Shown: positions 17,200 to 26,156, numbered from the stretch's first letter. The stretch: DNA of 64,000 bases from Vibrio sinaloensis DSM 21326 (GCF_000189275.1 NZ_AEVT01000083.1:1-64000), one strand, 5' to 3'. Made by a program: numbers and translations. The notes: a model not told the origin generated them from the sequence alone.

Positions 17200-17649
17200 A
17201 TGACGCTGGAGTGGGTTTCTGTAAGGCTTCAAGAATTCGAGTTACTTTTCGACTGCGTAAAACAAGGGTTGTATGCCCATGTTAAACCTGTGTTCGGTTG
17301 GAATGATGAGTTTCAACGTGAAAGGTTAAAAAATGAGTATGAATTCTCTTGGTTTCATTGGATTTTACGCGATGGAGAAAAAGTCGGTGTAGTCTGTTTT
17401 AAGCCATATGACAACGCAATTCATCTCCACTTATTGGTAATACAGGCTGAGCATCAAGGGCTGGGTATTGGTAGGAAAGTGATGAAGCAACTGCATCAGA
17501 AGGTGATTGATGAGAAACGCACGGCATTAACCTTGTCGAGTTTTATCGGCAATACGCGCGCCATTGCGTTGTATCAAGACTTGGGCTACCAAATTGTGGA
17601 GCGCGAGGACCATTTTGTGTCGATGAAGCGGACATTTTCGGCCCAATAG
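17200..17649 (+). CDS. GNAT-family N-acetyltransferase
   Basis: The 149-residue protein shows the GNAT acetyl-CoA motif HLLVIQAEHQGLGIGRKVMK (about 75-94) and the C-terminal GNTRAIALYQDLGYQIVE. The start at 17200 follows AAAGGAG by 5 bases; a longer frame from 17167 is rejected. The substrate is unknown. It stands alone, divergent from the two-component operon and convergent with the CDF transporter, with a terminator immediately after it. The palindromic site just before the start suggests that its expression is tied to whatever reads that motif. Confidence 0.87.
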   Translation: MTLEWVSVRLQEFELLFDCVKQGLYAHVKPVFGWNDEFQRERLKNEYEFSWFHWILRDGEKVGVVCFKPYDNAIHLHLLVIQAEHQGLGIGRKVMKQLHQKVIDEKRTALTLSSFIGNTRAIALYQDLGYQIVEREDHFVSMKRTFSAQ

Positions 17650-17652
17650 TAA

Positions 17653-17675
17653 AAAAGCCGCTCTAGGCGGCTTTT
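17653..17675. terminator. bidirectional terminator after GNAT
   Basis: AAAAGCCGC (17653-17661) pairs with GCGGCTTTT (17667-17675) around TCTAG. It serves the GNAT gene and, read backwards, the converging transporter gene. Confidence 0.9.
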
Positions 17676-17677
17676 CT

Positions 17678-18571
17678 TTAATTGGCAATATTCATGGTCA
17701 AATTCAGGTCTAGCGACAGTTTGGATAACTTGTCTTTCAGGATGCGACGCGTTTTCTCCAATTCCGCTACATGGACCTGCTTACCTTTTGCATGCACTTC
17801 TAAGTTAACGCGTAGCTCTCGGCCCACTTTGGTGACACCAGCTACCTGCAATTGCTGGCTAACTTGTTTATCAAGCGCAGAGACTTCTTGGTCAACGGCC
17901 GTTACGATCTCATCGCTTGGCTTCATCATAAGCAGTTCTCGCATTGCCTCTTTGAGCATATCGAACGGTACTTTGATGAAGTAGAAAGACATTAAGATCA
18001 TCATCATAGGGTCTGCGTACACTGCATACTCAGCATAAGGGGAAATTGAAACTAACCAAGCCGCGATAAAACCAAGTGTAACCGCAACGCTGAGTAAGGT
18101 ATCCATTTGCCATTGTGTTGCTTCGGCTTCAATAAGGCCTGATGAAAAACGCTTTGATTTGTTTGCGATGTACCACCAGCCGTAACCACAACCGATGACG
18201 TTGACCACACCAAAGAGTGTTGCAATAGAGGCGTCTACTTCTCGCCCGCCAGAAAACATGGCTTGTACTGCCGAGTAGAGCGAATAGCTGACCACCAGAA
18301 GGATAACGCTGCCTTTTATCGCAATCACTACGGGTTCAAGAATCGCTTTACCGAAGGGAAATTCAGTTTTAGATGGGCGCTCAATATAGCGAGAAACCGC
18401 CAGCGACAATAAAGTTAACAGTAAGCTGACTAAAGAATAAACACCGTCAAAAACGATAACCAGTGAGCCAACAAGCAAACCAAGAATCAGACCGCCACCC
18501 GCAAAGCCAGACGCTAAAAGGGCTGAGAAAGTCAGAATTCGTTTTTCGTTTAAGCTTGTCCTAGCACACAT
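17678..18571 (-). CDS. cation diffusion facilitator-like transporter with altered metal site
   Basis: The 297-residue protein has six hydrophobic helices in its first ~210 residues and a C-terminal cytoplasmic domain, matching the CDF (cation efflux) family of divalent-metal/proton antiporters. The transport site differs from the norm. In the YiiP-type site two DxxxD/HxxxD pairs bind the metal; here they read D42-xxx-S46 and Q153-xxx-D157, so an Asp and the His are replaced. Either the substrate is not zinc or the protein works differently. It stands alone on the minus strand; no metal regulator adjoins it. Confidence 0.82.
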   Translation of the reverse strand: MCARTSLNEKRILTFSALLASGFAGGGLILGLLVGSLVIVFDGVYSLVSLLLTLLSLAVSRYIERPSKTEFPFGKAILEPVVIAIKGSVILLVVSYSLYSAVQAMFSGGREVDASIATLFGVVNVIGCGYGWWYIANKSKRFSSGLIEAEATQWQMDTLLSVAVTLGFIAAWLVSISPYAEYAVYADPMMMILMSFYFIKVPFDMLKEAMRELLMMKPSDEIVTAVDQEVSALDKQVSQQLQVAGVTKVGRELRVNLEVHAKGKQVHVAELEKTRRILKDKLSKLSLDLNLTMNIAN

Positions 18572-18789
18572 ACCGTAATCTCGATGGGAAACACACTTAT
18601 AGTCTTCTCAAAACCGATCGAATTGACAAACACCTTCTGCTTACAAACACAGCGGGAAAGTTTGAAAATTAAACATTGTCAATGTAAACAATAGCTTAAT
18701 AGCGAATATTGCTGTCAGGATTGTTGACGCTCAGTGATGTTTACCGTCAGGAGTATGTAATATTGCGTGAATTTTAAGAGTTTTGGAGG

Positions 18790-19668
18790 TTAAAAATCGA
18801 ACAGATATTCATTGAGTTTATCGGCCAACCATGACATTCCCGGGTGCTCTGCCATACCCGCAGCGGTGAACATACAGTAATCTTCTTGCGTCAAACCATA
18901 GGTGTGCTTAATCACAGCAAGTTTTTGTTTTCTAAGAAGGTGTCGAATCAGAGGCTCGGGTAGTACGCCCCAGGCTTCTTCTTCCAAAATGGTGTTGAGC
19001 ATGTAATCAAAGCTTGAGAAACCAATATGACGTAGAGAAAATGGCTGCAGCTCGGGATTGTCTTTCTCGTTTAAATAAACCATCACTGCTTGGTTGGCGT
19101 TACGCAGTTCGTCATCCGATACACGGCGTAATTTAGCTAGGGGATGATCGGCACTGCACACAGACATCATGCGAATTTTGCCTAGAGGTTGATAAGTGAT
19201 GTGTGGATCATCGATGCGCTCGTAATCCACACCAAAGGCGAAATCCACTTGTTGGGTAGCGACTAAGTTAGCAAGATCACCGCTTGACGCGAGGACAATA
19301 TTAAATGCAGTGGCGGGGAATCGATTATTCAGCTTATGTGATAATTCGTGCCACATTTCATCCGGTAATGAATCATCGCGAGCAATCCACACTTCGGCGT
19401 TGAAGTCACCAGAAACTTGGGCACAGGTTTGGCGAATTCTAGCGGCTGTTACGAGTAGGTTTTGGCTGTCTTTATAGATGGCTTTACCCGCTTCAGATAA
19501 AGTCAGGTGGTTGCCACTACGAACAAATAGCTCAATGTCTAACTCTTTTTCCAGTGCTTTAATGGCCATACTTAGCTTGGTTCGGTTGCATTCCAGTTGG
19601 CGTGCCGCTTCAGATACCGAGCCAGTATCGGCGACAGAGCAAAATGCTTCGATTTGAGACAAGTTCAT
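18790..19668 (-). CDS. LysR-family transcriptional regulator
   Basis: The 292-residue protein has the N-terminal LysR winged helix-turn-helix (LSQIEAFCSVADTGSVSEAARQLECNRTKLSMAIKALEKEL) followed by an effector-binding domain. It is divergent from the methyltransferase gene at 19814, with 145 bases between them, which is the usual place for a LysR target, although the ligand and target are not evident. Length is normal for the family. Confidence 0.9.
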   Translation of the reverse strand: MNLSQIEAFCSVADTGSVSEAARQLECNRTKLSMAIKALEKELDIELFVRSGNHLTLSEAGKAIYKDSQNLLVTAARIRQTCAQVSGDFNAEVWIARDDSLPDEMWHELSHKLNNRFPATAFNIVLASSGDLANLVATQQVDFAFGVDYERIDDPHITYQPLGKIRMMSVCSADHPLAKLRRVSDDELRNANQAVMVYLNEKDNPELQPFSLRHIGFSSFDYMLNTILEEEAWGVLPEPLIRHLLRKQKLAVIKHTYGLTQEDYCMFTAAGMAEHPGMSWLADKLNEYLFDF

Positions 19669-19813
19669 AGATTGGTCGTTATGCTACATCTTTTGCCAGA
19701 TAGTATAACAATAATCGCAGATTGTCCGTTTTCCGCTTTGAAACGCTAGGAATTTCATGCAGTTTTGATACTCTTGGAAGACGCCAAATGAATGAAGTTA
19801 TAGGGAGATCATG

Positions 19814-20392
19814 ATGGCTACTAGTTGGGATGATGTCGCAGCAGATTGGGACAATGAAAAATCGACAGGTGTCTATGCCACCAAAGCGTTTGAGTCACTG
19901 CAAGGTATCATTGATTTACAAGGAGCTCGTTTGCTCGACTTTGGTTGTGGCACAGGGTTGCTGAGCCAGAAATTGTCACCAGCAGCAAAGGAAATTGTCG
20001 CATTAGACAGCTCTGAAGCGATGATTGAGCAAATGGACAAAAAAGAACTGGCTAATGTTGAGCCTGTGGTTGATATTTTGAGTCGTGGCCTTGTTGCTAT
20101 GCACCCGGCCTTCCGTGACCAGTTCGATGCCGTGTTAGCCTCTTCTGTATGTAGCTTTCTTCCTAACTACTCAGATGTTGCAGACATTGTTTACAGCCTA
20201 CTCGACAAAGGCGGATGTTTTGTCCACTGGGATTGGCTGTCTGACCAGGATGAAATCGGCGGAATGACTCAAGCCCATGTCCATCAAGTATTGACCAGTG
20301 TTGGATTTGAAGACGTTACGGTTACCACGCCATTCGACATTGATACTCCAGCAGGAAAGCAAACGGTATTGATGGCGGTTGCGACTAAGTAA
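19814..20392 (+). CDS. class I SAM-dependent methyltransferase
   Basis: The ~192-residue protein has motif I LLDFGCGTGLLSQKL (about 38-52), an acidic end of strand 2 (ALDSSEAMIEQM) and a motif-IV-like FDAVLASSV. Two adjacent ATG codons (19811, 19814) are possible; GGGAG is 6 bases before the second, which I prefer. The substrate is unknown, and the C-terminal part is short, so a small-molecule acceptor is likely. A terminator follows it. Confidence 0.85.
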   Translation: MATSWDDVAADWDNEKSTGVYATKAFESLQGIIDLQGARLLDFGCGTGLLSQKLSPAAKEIVALDSSEAMIEQMDKKELANVEPVVDILSRGLVAMHPAFRDQFDAVLASSVCSFLPNYSDVADIVYSLLDKGGCFVHWDWLSDQDEIGGMTQAHVHQVLTSVGFEDVTVTTPFDIDTPAGKQTVLMAVATK

Positions 20393-20417
20393 GTTTTTAG
20401 TGGTGCATTAAATCAAT

Positions 20418-20444
20418 AAAGCGGCTTCCAGTGTGAGCCGCTTT
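20418..20444 (+). terminator. rho-independent terminator after methyltransferase
   Basis: AAAGCGGCT (20418-20426) pairs with AGCCGCTTT (20436-20444), followed by T-rich sequence. Confidence 0.85.
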
Positions 20445-20481
20445 TGTGTTTTAGGAGGGCTTGTTTACTCCGCGCTATTAA

Positions 20482-21645
20482 TTAGCGTTCTATCTTTGGT
20501 GAATAGATAGAGTAGGCGGTGATTTGCCCTGCTACGATCGCTGAGAACATAAACAGCGCAGACAACCCAATACTAGGAATAGGCAGAATCGACTGTTCAA
20601 AAACCGATTGACTGGCGCTGACCAGAACTCGACTTCCTGGAACCAATATGATGATGCCTTGGACGATATAGATAGAGCCAGTTAGGTCCATTTTCTTCGC
20701 CACCCAAGTTCCATATAAGGTAATCAACACGGTTGTAATCCAAGTACCGACCACCCAGCCACTTTCAAAGCCTAGGTAAAATGGCCCCCACATACCGAGC
20801 ATGGCGACAGGTAAGCCCAGCAAAATGTCTTTCGGTCGAGCGTTAAAGATAATACCGAGCGAAATGGAAATTAGAAACAAGCCGAAGATATGTAGCCATA
20901 TGGGGACTTCGTTGGTGTAGCTTAGTGGCTCTGCCTGTCCCCAAATCGATTCTCCAATGTTCAGCCCCATAACGATACCAACAAAGAGTTTGATCAATGT
21001 GAGTGCACTTTGACCAAGCAAACTGGTGCCCGAGACCAAGTCATTAAACGCCAAACATTCCAACGAGTTGGCAATCGATAATCCGGGGACGAATAAGACA
21101 ATAGCGGCGATACACAGTGCCCACACGGGTATCTCAGCCCCGGTACTTGCAAAGAAGGCGACCAAAACCCCAGTCAGTAAAGCGGCAATAAATTCGACCG
21201 CAATTGAACGGCGAGCACGGCAGACTTGTTGCGCTCCCCAAACCAGAAAGCCGAGAAATACAGAGATATAGATAGCATCAAGTGTGGAGCCGACCAGCAT
21301 GAGATACGCGGGCGGAATCCCCATGTTTGCTAAAGCGATGACCCATTTAGGGTAGCCCGTTGGTTCAGGGACAGGTTCTTGACTGGGTTGGTTGATGCGA
21401 ATGATGGTGTTGGCCAACAAACTTAAGTTGATTGATGCTGGCTGGTGGCGCTTCATGACGACGGCGTTATTGTCGTCGGGGAACTGATAATTCACCGTGG
21501 TGGGTGTCGCCTGGATCATGACGTCAACACCGTGTTTGCGCGCGTAGAACTGAGTGTATTTTTCCAGTTTATAAGGTGCACAGCCACAGCGATGGAGAGT
21601 ATCTCCTATCTCAACGATCTTTCGAATTCTGTACTCTGAAGGCAT
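20482..21645 (-). CDS. threonine/serine exporter family protein (ThrE-like)
   Basis: The 387-residue membrane protein combines a cytoplasmic N-terminal ~90 residues (GDTLHRCGCAPYKLEKYT...) with about ten hydrophobic helices, the fused ThrE architecture. The FVPGLSIANSLECLAFNDLVSG block (about 184-205) is the family's conserved PG...DL motif in the first membrane half, and IILVPGSRVLVSASQSV is its counterpart in the second. ThrE proteins export threonine and serine, while the split YjjP/YjjB homologues export succinate, so the substrate here is open. It is a single gene, converging on the methyltransferase. Confidence 0.85.
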   Translation of the reverse strand: MPSEYRIRKIVEIGDTLHRCGCAPYKLEKYTQFYARKHGVDVMIQATPTTVNYQFPDDNNAVVMKRHQPASINLSLLANTIIRINQPSQEPVPEPTGYPKWVIALANMGIPPAYLMLVGSTLDAIYISVFLGFLVWGAQQVCRARRSIAVEFIAALLTGVLVAFFASTGAEIPVWALCIAAIVLFVPGLSIANSLECLAFNDLVSGTSLLGQSALTLIKLFVGIVMGLNIGESIWGQAEPLSYTNEVPIWLHIFGLFLISISLGIIFNARPKDILLGLPVAMLGMWGPFYLGFESGWVVGTWITTVLITLYGTWVAKKMDLTGSIYIVQGIIILVPGSRVLVSASQSVFEQSILPIPSIGLSALFMFSAIVAGQITAYSIYSPKIER

Positions 21646-22112
21646 GGTATGTAGTACGTAAAAAATTTTGCCGCAAAGGTAACAGAGGCCACCCTTTGAT
21701 TCGAGCCAGTCTTTAGTGAACAGTGGCTAAGCTCACACTAAATTCTTACCTTTAACATTGAATGATGACGATTTATGAAATCTTAATGTGCAAAGTGTTA
21801 ATTGAGCTGTTTTATCCAAGATTTATCTCTGATTTGGTCACAAAATTAGAAAGTTTCAAAATATTTCAGTTGTTATCGATGTGTAACATTTAAAAAGGGA
21901 TTTTTTCAAATTCCCGAATGTTTACCAGTTTACAAGAGGTCTTTAAAAATAAGATCTTAACAATGTTTTTACATTTGGAAGGGGCGATGTTTTTGTACAA
22001 AAAAGATACAACTTGCCCCCTTGATCTTTTCTATAAAAGGGCGAAAATATGTGCAAAATGAGTTTGCAAAAATGAAAGGAAGCTTTTTCTATATTTAGAA
22101 ATCGAGGCGCAT
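21646..22112. other. long AT-rich intergenic region
   Basis: This 467-base stretch lies between the divergent ThrE-like gene and a small membrane-protein gene. It is AT-rich with many short T and A runs. A TATAAA at about 22032-22037 could be a -10 element for the rightward gene. I found no conserved RNA or sizeable inverted repeat. Confidence 0.35.
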
Positions 22113-22469
22113 ATGAAATTATTTATTTTGTTCGTTATCTCTATTACAGCGGGTGTTGCATCTGCGGAGCACCTTCATTCATTCTTATTAGGTCTTTACA
22201 TTTCAACGATGGCTGTCGGCGCATGTTACTGGTTTGCTTTTCGCAGCAGCCGATTCCCGCAACTTGCATTGCTACTACTTATTTGCGGCTTGATGGCGAA
22301 AATTGCGGTCACTATTGCCGGAGTGAGCTGGGGCTTTAGCCAAGGTTTGATTACATCACCGTTTGTGTTTGCCTTGTCATACCTGTTCTTTTCTATTGTG
22401 GCGAGCTATCTATGGTTCAAAGTGAAAGACAAAGCGGTGACGAAGCAGATGGCTCAGCAACCCGCTTAA
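22113..22469 (+). CDS. small inner-membrane protein of unknown function
   Basis: The 118-residue protein begins with a hydrophobic, signal-like segment (MKLFILFVISITAGVASA) followed by about three more helices and a short basic, polar tail. GAGGCG lies 4 bases before the ATG. I do not recognise a family. It is monocistronic, with a strong terminator after it and a long AT-rich leader region before it. Codon use looks like its neighbours. Confidence 0.7.
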   Translation: MKLFILFVISITAGVASAEHLHSFLLGLYISTMAVGACYWFAFRSSRFPQLALLLLICGLMAKIAVTIAGVSWGFSQGLITSPFVFALSYLFFSIVASYLWFKVKDKAVTKQMAQQPA

Positions 22470-22490
22470 CTCATGCTTTTAACAGACATA

Positions 22491-22517
22491 AGCCAACGCC
22501 AATGCGTTGGCTTTTTT
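22491..22517 (+). terminator. rho-independent terminator
   Basis: AGCCAACGC (22491-22499) pairs with GCGTTGGCT (22504-22512) around CAAT, followed by six T residues. Confidence 0.92.
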
Positions 22518-22658
22518 GTCGGCAGATTTGGGGCAAATTCTCAATAATTGCGAGAAATCGTGCTTAAAAGTAACGATTAATTACAAAGCCAGTGTCAGTT
22601 GAAAAAGGTTGTTTATACTCAAAGGGTTCCCACACTAATTAGGGTCTTGAGTACAACT

Positions 22659-23816
22659 ATGAGAAAACCGTTTTTTGCTGTTACGTTACTGACGTCTGTT
22701 TCTTTTGCTGGCTTTGCTGCTCCCACCATAGTGCCTGATCCCCCAGTCATTGGTGCGAAAGGCTATATCTTAATGGATTACCACACGGGTGCGGTGCTGG
22801 TTGAGAAAAACGCCGACTCTCAATTAAATCCGGCCAGCTTAACTAAACTCATGACCGCCTACGTCGCAGGGCAAGAAGTCGCCAATGGTAATATTGGCCT
22901 AGACGATCAAGTGACGATCAGTGAGCGCGCTTGGGCAAAAAACTTCCCCGACTCCTCGAAAATGTTTATTGAGGTGGGGACACAAGTCGCCTTGAGTGAT
23001 TTATACCGTGGCTTGATTGTTCAGTCTGGTAACGATGCCAGTGTGGCCATCGCCGAACATGTTGCTGGCAGTGAAGGTGCTTTTGTCAGTTTGATGAACA
23101 GTTGGGCGGCCAAGCTCGGTTTAGAGAATAGTGCGTTTTCTAATCCTCACGGCTTGGACAGTGATGCGCTTTATTCAACCCCACGTGATATTGCGACACT
23201 GAGCCAAGCGATTATTCGTGACTTACCGACCATTTATCCCTTGTATAGTGAGCGCGCGTTCACTTATAACGGCATCACACAATACAACCGCAACGGTTTG
23301 TTGCGCGATCGCAGCCTACACGTCGATGGAATGAAAACCGGTTACACCAGCGGGGCGGGGTACAGTTTAGCGACCTCCGCCACCAACGGAAATATGCGAT
23401 TGATCAGTGTGGTGATGGGCTCCAGCAGTACGAAGAGTCGCGAATCAGAAAGCAAACAGCTACTGAGTTACGGTTTTCGCTTTTTTGATACCATTGCACC
23501 AGCCGAAGCGGGAGAGACACTTAGTGAAGTAAAAGTGTGGATGGGCCAGCAGGATAGTCTTCCAGTCGGGATTGCAACGAACAGTTATCTGACACTGAGC
23601 AAAGGAGACTCTGACAAGCTTAAAGCCGAAATTGAAACTAATGGCGACTTAACAGCACCAATTGCCAAAGGGGCAATTGTGGGCAGCGTGGTGTACACCG
23701 TCGATGGAGAGGAGTTGGCGCGTAATGATTTGGTCGCATTAGAAGAGGTGGAAGAGGGAAGCATCTTCAAGCGTCTTATGGACTGGATCAAGCGTACAAT
23801 CGCGAGCTGGTTTTAA
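22659..23816 (+). CDS. D-alanyl-D-alanine carboxypeptidase, PBP5/6 family
   Basis: The 385-residue exported enzyme removes the terminal D-Ala of peptidoglycan pentapeptides. It has a signal peptide (1-20) and the three serine-peptidase S11 motifs: SLTK (Ser60, Lys63), SGN (123-125) and KTG (226-228). A PBP5-type C-terminal beta domain follows, and the final amphipathic helix (RLMDWIKRTIASWF) would anchor it to the outer face of the inner membrane. I chose ATG 22659 because it starts the signal peptide directly; the frame extends to 22599 without one. The ribosome site is weak. Vibrio usually has a dacA beside lipoprotein genes, so this may be a paralogue. Confidence 0.9.
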   Translation: MRKPFFAVTLLTSVSFAGFAAPTIVPDPPVIGAKGYILMDYHTGAVLVEKNADSQLNPASLTKLMTAYVAGQEVANGNIGLDDQVTISERAWAKNFPDSSKMFIEVGTQVALSDLYRGLIVQSGNDASVAIAEHVAGSEGAFVSLMNSWAAKLGLENSAFSNPHGLDSDALYSTPRDIATLSQAIIRDLPTIYPLYSERAFTYNGITQYNRNGLLRDRSLHVDGMKTGYTSGAGYSLATSATNGNMRLISVVMGSSSTKSRESESKQLLSYGFRFFDTIAPAEAGETLSEVKVWMGQQDSLPVGIATNSYLTLSKGDSDKLKAEIETNGDLTAPIAKGAIVGSVVYTVDGEELARNDLVALEEVEEGSIFKRLMDWIKRTIASWF

Positions 23817-23833
23817 ATGAGTTAGAAAAATAA

Positions 23834-23863
23834 AAAAGCGGGCCAATTGATAGGCCCGCTTTT
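23834..23863. terminator. bidirectional terminator
   Basis: AAAAGCGGGCC (23834-23844) pairs perfectly with GGCCCGCTTTT (23853-23863) around 8 bases, between the converging carboxypeptidase and outer-membrane protein genes. Confidence 0.92.
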
Positions 23864-23864
23864 A

Positions 23865-24479
23865 TTAGAACTTGTAAGTAGAGCCGATGTAGAACGAACC
23901 TACAGACTGGCTGTAGTCTTCAATACCCACTTCCATTACGTAAAAATCAGCTTCGTAGCCTGCGCGAATCGCGAAACCATTGAATGACGCTGGTGCGTAC
24001 TCCAAACCTAGGCCAGCGCGCAGTGCACCACCGTTATCATCAAAGTCAAAACCTTGTGCTTCGCCAGTACCTTTCTCTTCGTAGCTAATTGAGCCAAGAC
24101 CGATAGTACCGAATGGACGTAGACCGTTGTCGAATGTGTAACCTAGATTCGCAGAAATCGCAAAGCTGTCGTGCTTAAGAGTGCCTAGCTTAGTGCCTAG
24201 AGCTTTCACATCGGTATCACCGTATTTAGTGTACTGAGCTTCGATACCTACAATACGGTTGATTTGGTAACCCGCGATCAGTTTTAGCGTTGTGCCGTCT
24301 GAATCTGTTGATAAACGCGCCGCGTTGTTAGTGTAATCGTTAGCGTCATCAATAAGGCCACCGTCGTCGAAGTCTGTTGTACCTAGACCAGCGCCTAAGT
24401 AAAAACCGCCAAAATCTTGTGCAGAAGCGACAGAAGCGAAGCTAGAAAGGATTGCAGTAAGCAGAAGTGCTTTTTTCAT
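23865..24479 (-). CDS. outer-membrane beta-barrel protein (OmpA-like/OmpW-size)
   Basis: The 204-residue protein has a clear signal peptide (MKKALLLTAILSSFASVASA) and then alternating beta strands rich in Gly, Tyr and Asp, ending in YIGSTYKF with a C-terminal Phe as expected for BAM-dependent barrels. About eight strands fit the small-porin family. I start at 24479; a second ATG five codons upstream is possible. It is divergent from the ToxR-like gene, which may control it as ToxR does ompU; this is inference. Confidence 0.87.
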   Translation of the reverse strand: MKKALLLTAILSSFASVASAQDFGGFYLGAGLGTTDFDDGGLIDDANDYTNNAARLSTDSDGTTLKLIAGYQINRIVGIEAQYTKYGDTDVKALGTKLGTLKHDSFAISANLGYTFDNGLRPFGTIGLGSISYEEKGTGEAQGFDFDDNGGALRAGLGLEYAPASFNGFAIRAGYEADFYVMEVGIEDYSQSVGSFYIGSTYKF

Positions 24480-24821
24480 GTTGTGTTTTCTCATTTACAT
24501 TGTGTACGAAGAATTGAGGTGGCGGACTTTACGGTCTTTGTCAGTTCATGACTAAATGGAAAACAAATAAAATTCACATTTATATTCGTCTCAATATTGA
24601 GATGAGTTTTTAGGTTTTTAATGCCTGAGTTATAGGGTTATGTTTTAAAAGGATTTATTTTTGTTTCATCACAATCTGCCTCATCTTGATTTATAAAAAC
24701 ATCTAGGTAGACTGTGCGTTTTTAAAATTTGCACTCAGAAACCTCCTACAAGGTTTTCTTCACTTTTTGCTCAATTAGTAAGAGCTAAAAAAGTTGCCTT
24801 CTAAACAAATTTATTAATCTA
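24480..24821. promoter_or_regulatory. divergent promoter region, porin / ToxR-like regulator
   Basis: This 342-base AT-rich region separates the porin and the membrane regulator. It contains a perfect 14-bp palindrome TCTCAATATTGAGA at 24589-24602. T/A-rich runs between 24600 and 24660 could serve ToxR-type binding. No RNA or gene is evident. Confidence 0.4.
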
Positions 24822-25655
24822 ATGAAAGCGATTCAGTTCTCGAATTTAACTTTAGAGTGTGCAACACGGACGTTACGCAATCAGAGCGGAAATAAAATCA
24901 TTCTAAGGCCGTTGCCTTACGAAGTTCTACTACTGCTACTGCAGAGAGATGAGCCAGTTTCTCGCGAGGAACTGTTTGCTCATTGCTGGCAAGGGATGGT
25001 AGTGACAGACCAAGCGTTAACCAATGTTATCTCTGGATTGCGCCGAAATTTTTTGTCACTTAAAGCGGTGGGCGCAGAAATCACCACAATCAGCAAAGTT
25101 GGCTACTTTATCAATGCGGATTCGATCGAAATCGAATGGCTAGCACAATCTCAAGCGACCAAGTCAGACATTGCCAAACCAGTTGCTGTGGTGGAGGAAA
25201 AGCCAAAACGTGCTCCAAGATTCAGTTGGAAATGTAAATCGATTCAATCGTGCTCTTTGCTGTGCTTATTTACTGTAGTAATGGGGTTGACGGTGTTTGC
25301 TCTGGTAGCACTCGAGCCGTTTGTTGAAAAACCTTCCTATGTGAAAATGAAAAACTATCAACGTTTTAGTAACGGTGATACCGATTACTATGTGCATGAT
25401 GAGGGAGGAGACTTTGTTCGCATTGGAGAGCTTAAACAAGCCCTAGCTCCACTTGTTCCCTCTACTTGCGGAGTTGATGTGTATATTCGATTTTATCCTT
25501 CATTGTACAGGTCTAATACGGTTGCAATGACGGTGTGGCTCCAGCAGCAACAGGGCAAACGCAATCACATGTACCGCTATTTTGATGTTGAACCAACTCA
25601 CATCGCTAGCAATGTTGTTCGTTCGCTGAATAACCCGGAGGTCAAATGCGATTGA
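24822..25655 (+). CDS. ToxR/VtrA-like membrane-bound transcriptional regulator
   Basis: The 277-residue protein has an OmpR-type winged helix at the N-terminus (about 5-98; VSREELFAHCWQG, LTNVISGLRRNF, ISKVGYFI), a linker, one membrane helix (about 143-165) and a ~110-residue periplasmic domain with two cysteines (216 and 276). There is no receiver domain. This is the ToxR/TcpP/VtrA layout, in which the periplasmic part senses bile or other cues and DNA is bound from the membrane. It overlaps the next gene by 10 bases, as expected of a regulator-partner pair. Confidence 0.87.
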   Translation: MKAIQFSNLTLECATRTLRNQSGNKIILRPLPYEVLLLLLQRDEPVSREELFAHCWQGMVVTDQALTNVISGLRRNFLSLKAVGAEITTISKVGYFINADSIEIEWLAQSQATKSDIAKPVAVVEEKPKRAPRFSWKCKSIQSCSLLCLFTVVMGLTVFALVALEPFVEKPSYVKMKNYQRFSNGDTDYYVHDEGGDFVRIGELKQALAPLVPSTCGVDVYIRFYPSLYRSNTVAMTVWLQQQQGKRNHMYRYFDVEPTHIASNVVRSLNNPEVKCD

Positions 25656-26125
25656 TGTTCACTCTGCTGGCCGCGGTTGCGTGTGGGTTTGGTCTTTATC
25701 ATTGGCAGTTTGCGGACTTCGACCTGAGTGGTACCCGATGGCATTGTTCATCAACCAAGGCGAGTTTTACTTCGAAGGCGTATCAAGGTTATTCAAGTAT
25801 TGAAGAGCTCACAACCATGTACTTTCCAACCAATGGCAGTGTCTTGTACTACCAATCGGGCGTGTTGAACCACAAGTCCGGGCTTGTAGAGCCTTTCGAG
25901 TTGGTACTGAGTGCACGCAACAAGATTGTTGGGCAACGGATCGAGCAGAAGTTCATGACGGTTGATTGGAATTTGATCCCCAAATCATCCCCCGTGTTTG
26001 TGAGAGACAAAAATAGCTTGGCGGATTTTGAATTAGACTTAGGCTTTTATGTCGATGGAGATAAGCTTTTCTTCTTTAACCCCAAGGGCGCTGAAGACTT
26101 AAACATTGCATGCCACCAAATATAA
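25646..26125 (+). CDS. small periplasmic partner of the ToxR-like regulator (ToxS/VtrC-like position)
   Basis: The 159-residue protein has an N-terminal signal anchor (about 3-19) and a periplasmic domain of mostly beta character with two cysteines (in RWHCSS and IACHQI). GAGG precedes its ATG inside the regulator gene, and the frames overlap by 10 bases. Size, topology and overlap match ToxS, TcpH and especially VtrC, a lipocalin-like barrel that forms the bile-salt receptor with VtrA in V. parahaemolyticus. I cannot show homology by eye; the assignment is by gene order and topology. Confidence 0.7.
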   Translation: MRLMFTLLAAVACGFGLYHWQFADFDLSGTRWHCSSTKASFTSKAYQGYSSIEELTTMYFPTNGSVLYYQSGVLNHKSGLVEPFELVLSARNKIVGQRIEQKFMTVDWNLIPKSSPVFVRDKNSLADFELDLGFYVDGDKLFFFNPKGAEDLNIACHQI

Positions 26126-26126
26126 G

Positions 26127-26148
26127 TGAGGGCGCAAGGGCGCCCTCA
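26127..26148. terminator. GC-rich hairpin between converging genes
   Basis: TGAGGGCGC (26127-26135) pairs with GCGCCCTCA (26140-26148) around AAGG. The T-tract is poor, but the position between converging genes fits a terminator. Confidence 0.65.
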
Positions 26149-26156
26149 TTTGGTTA

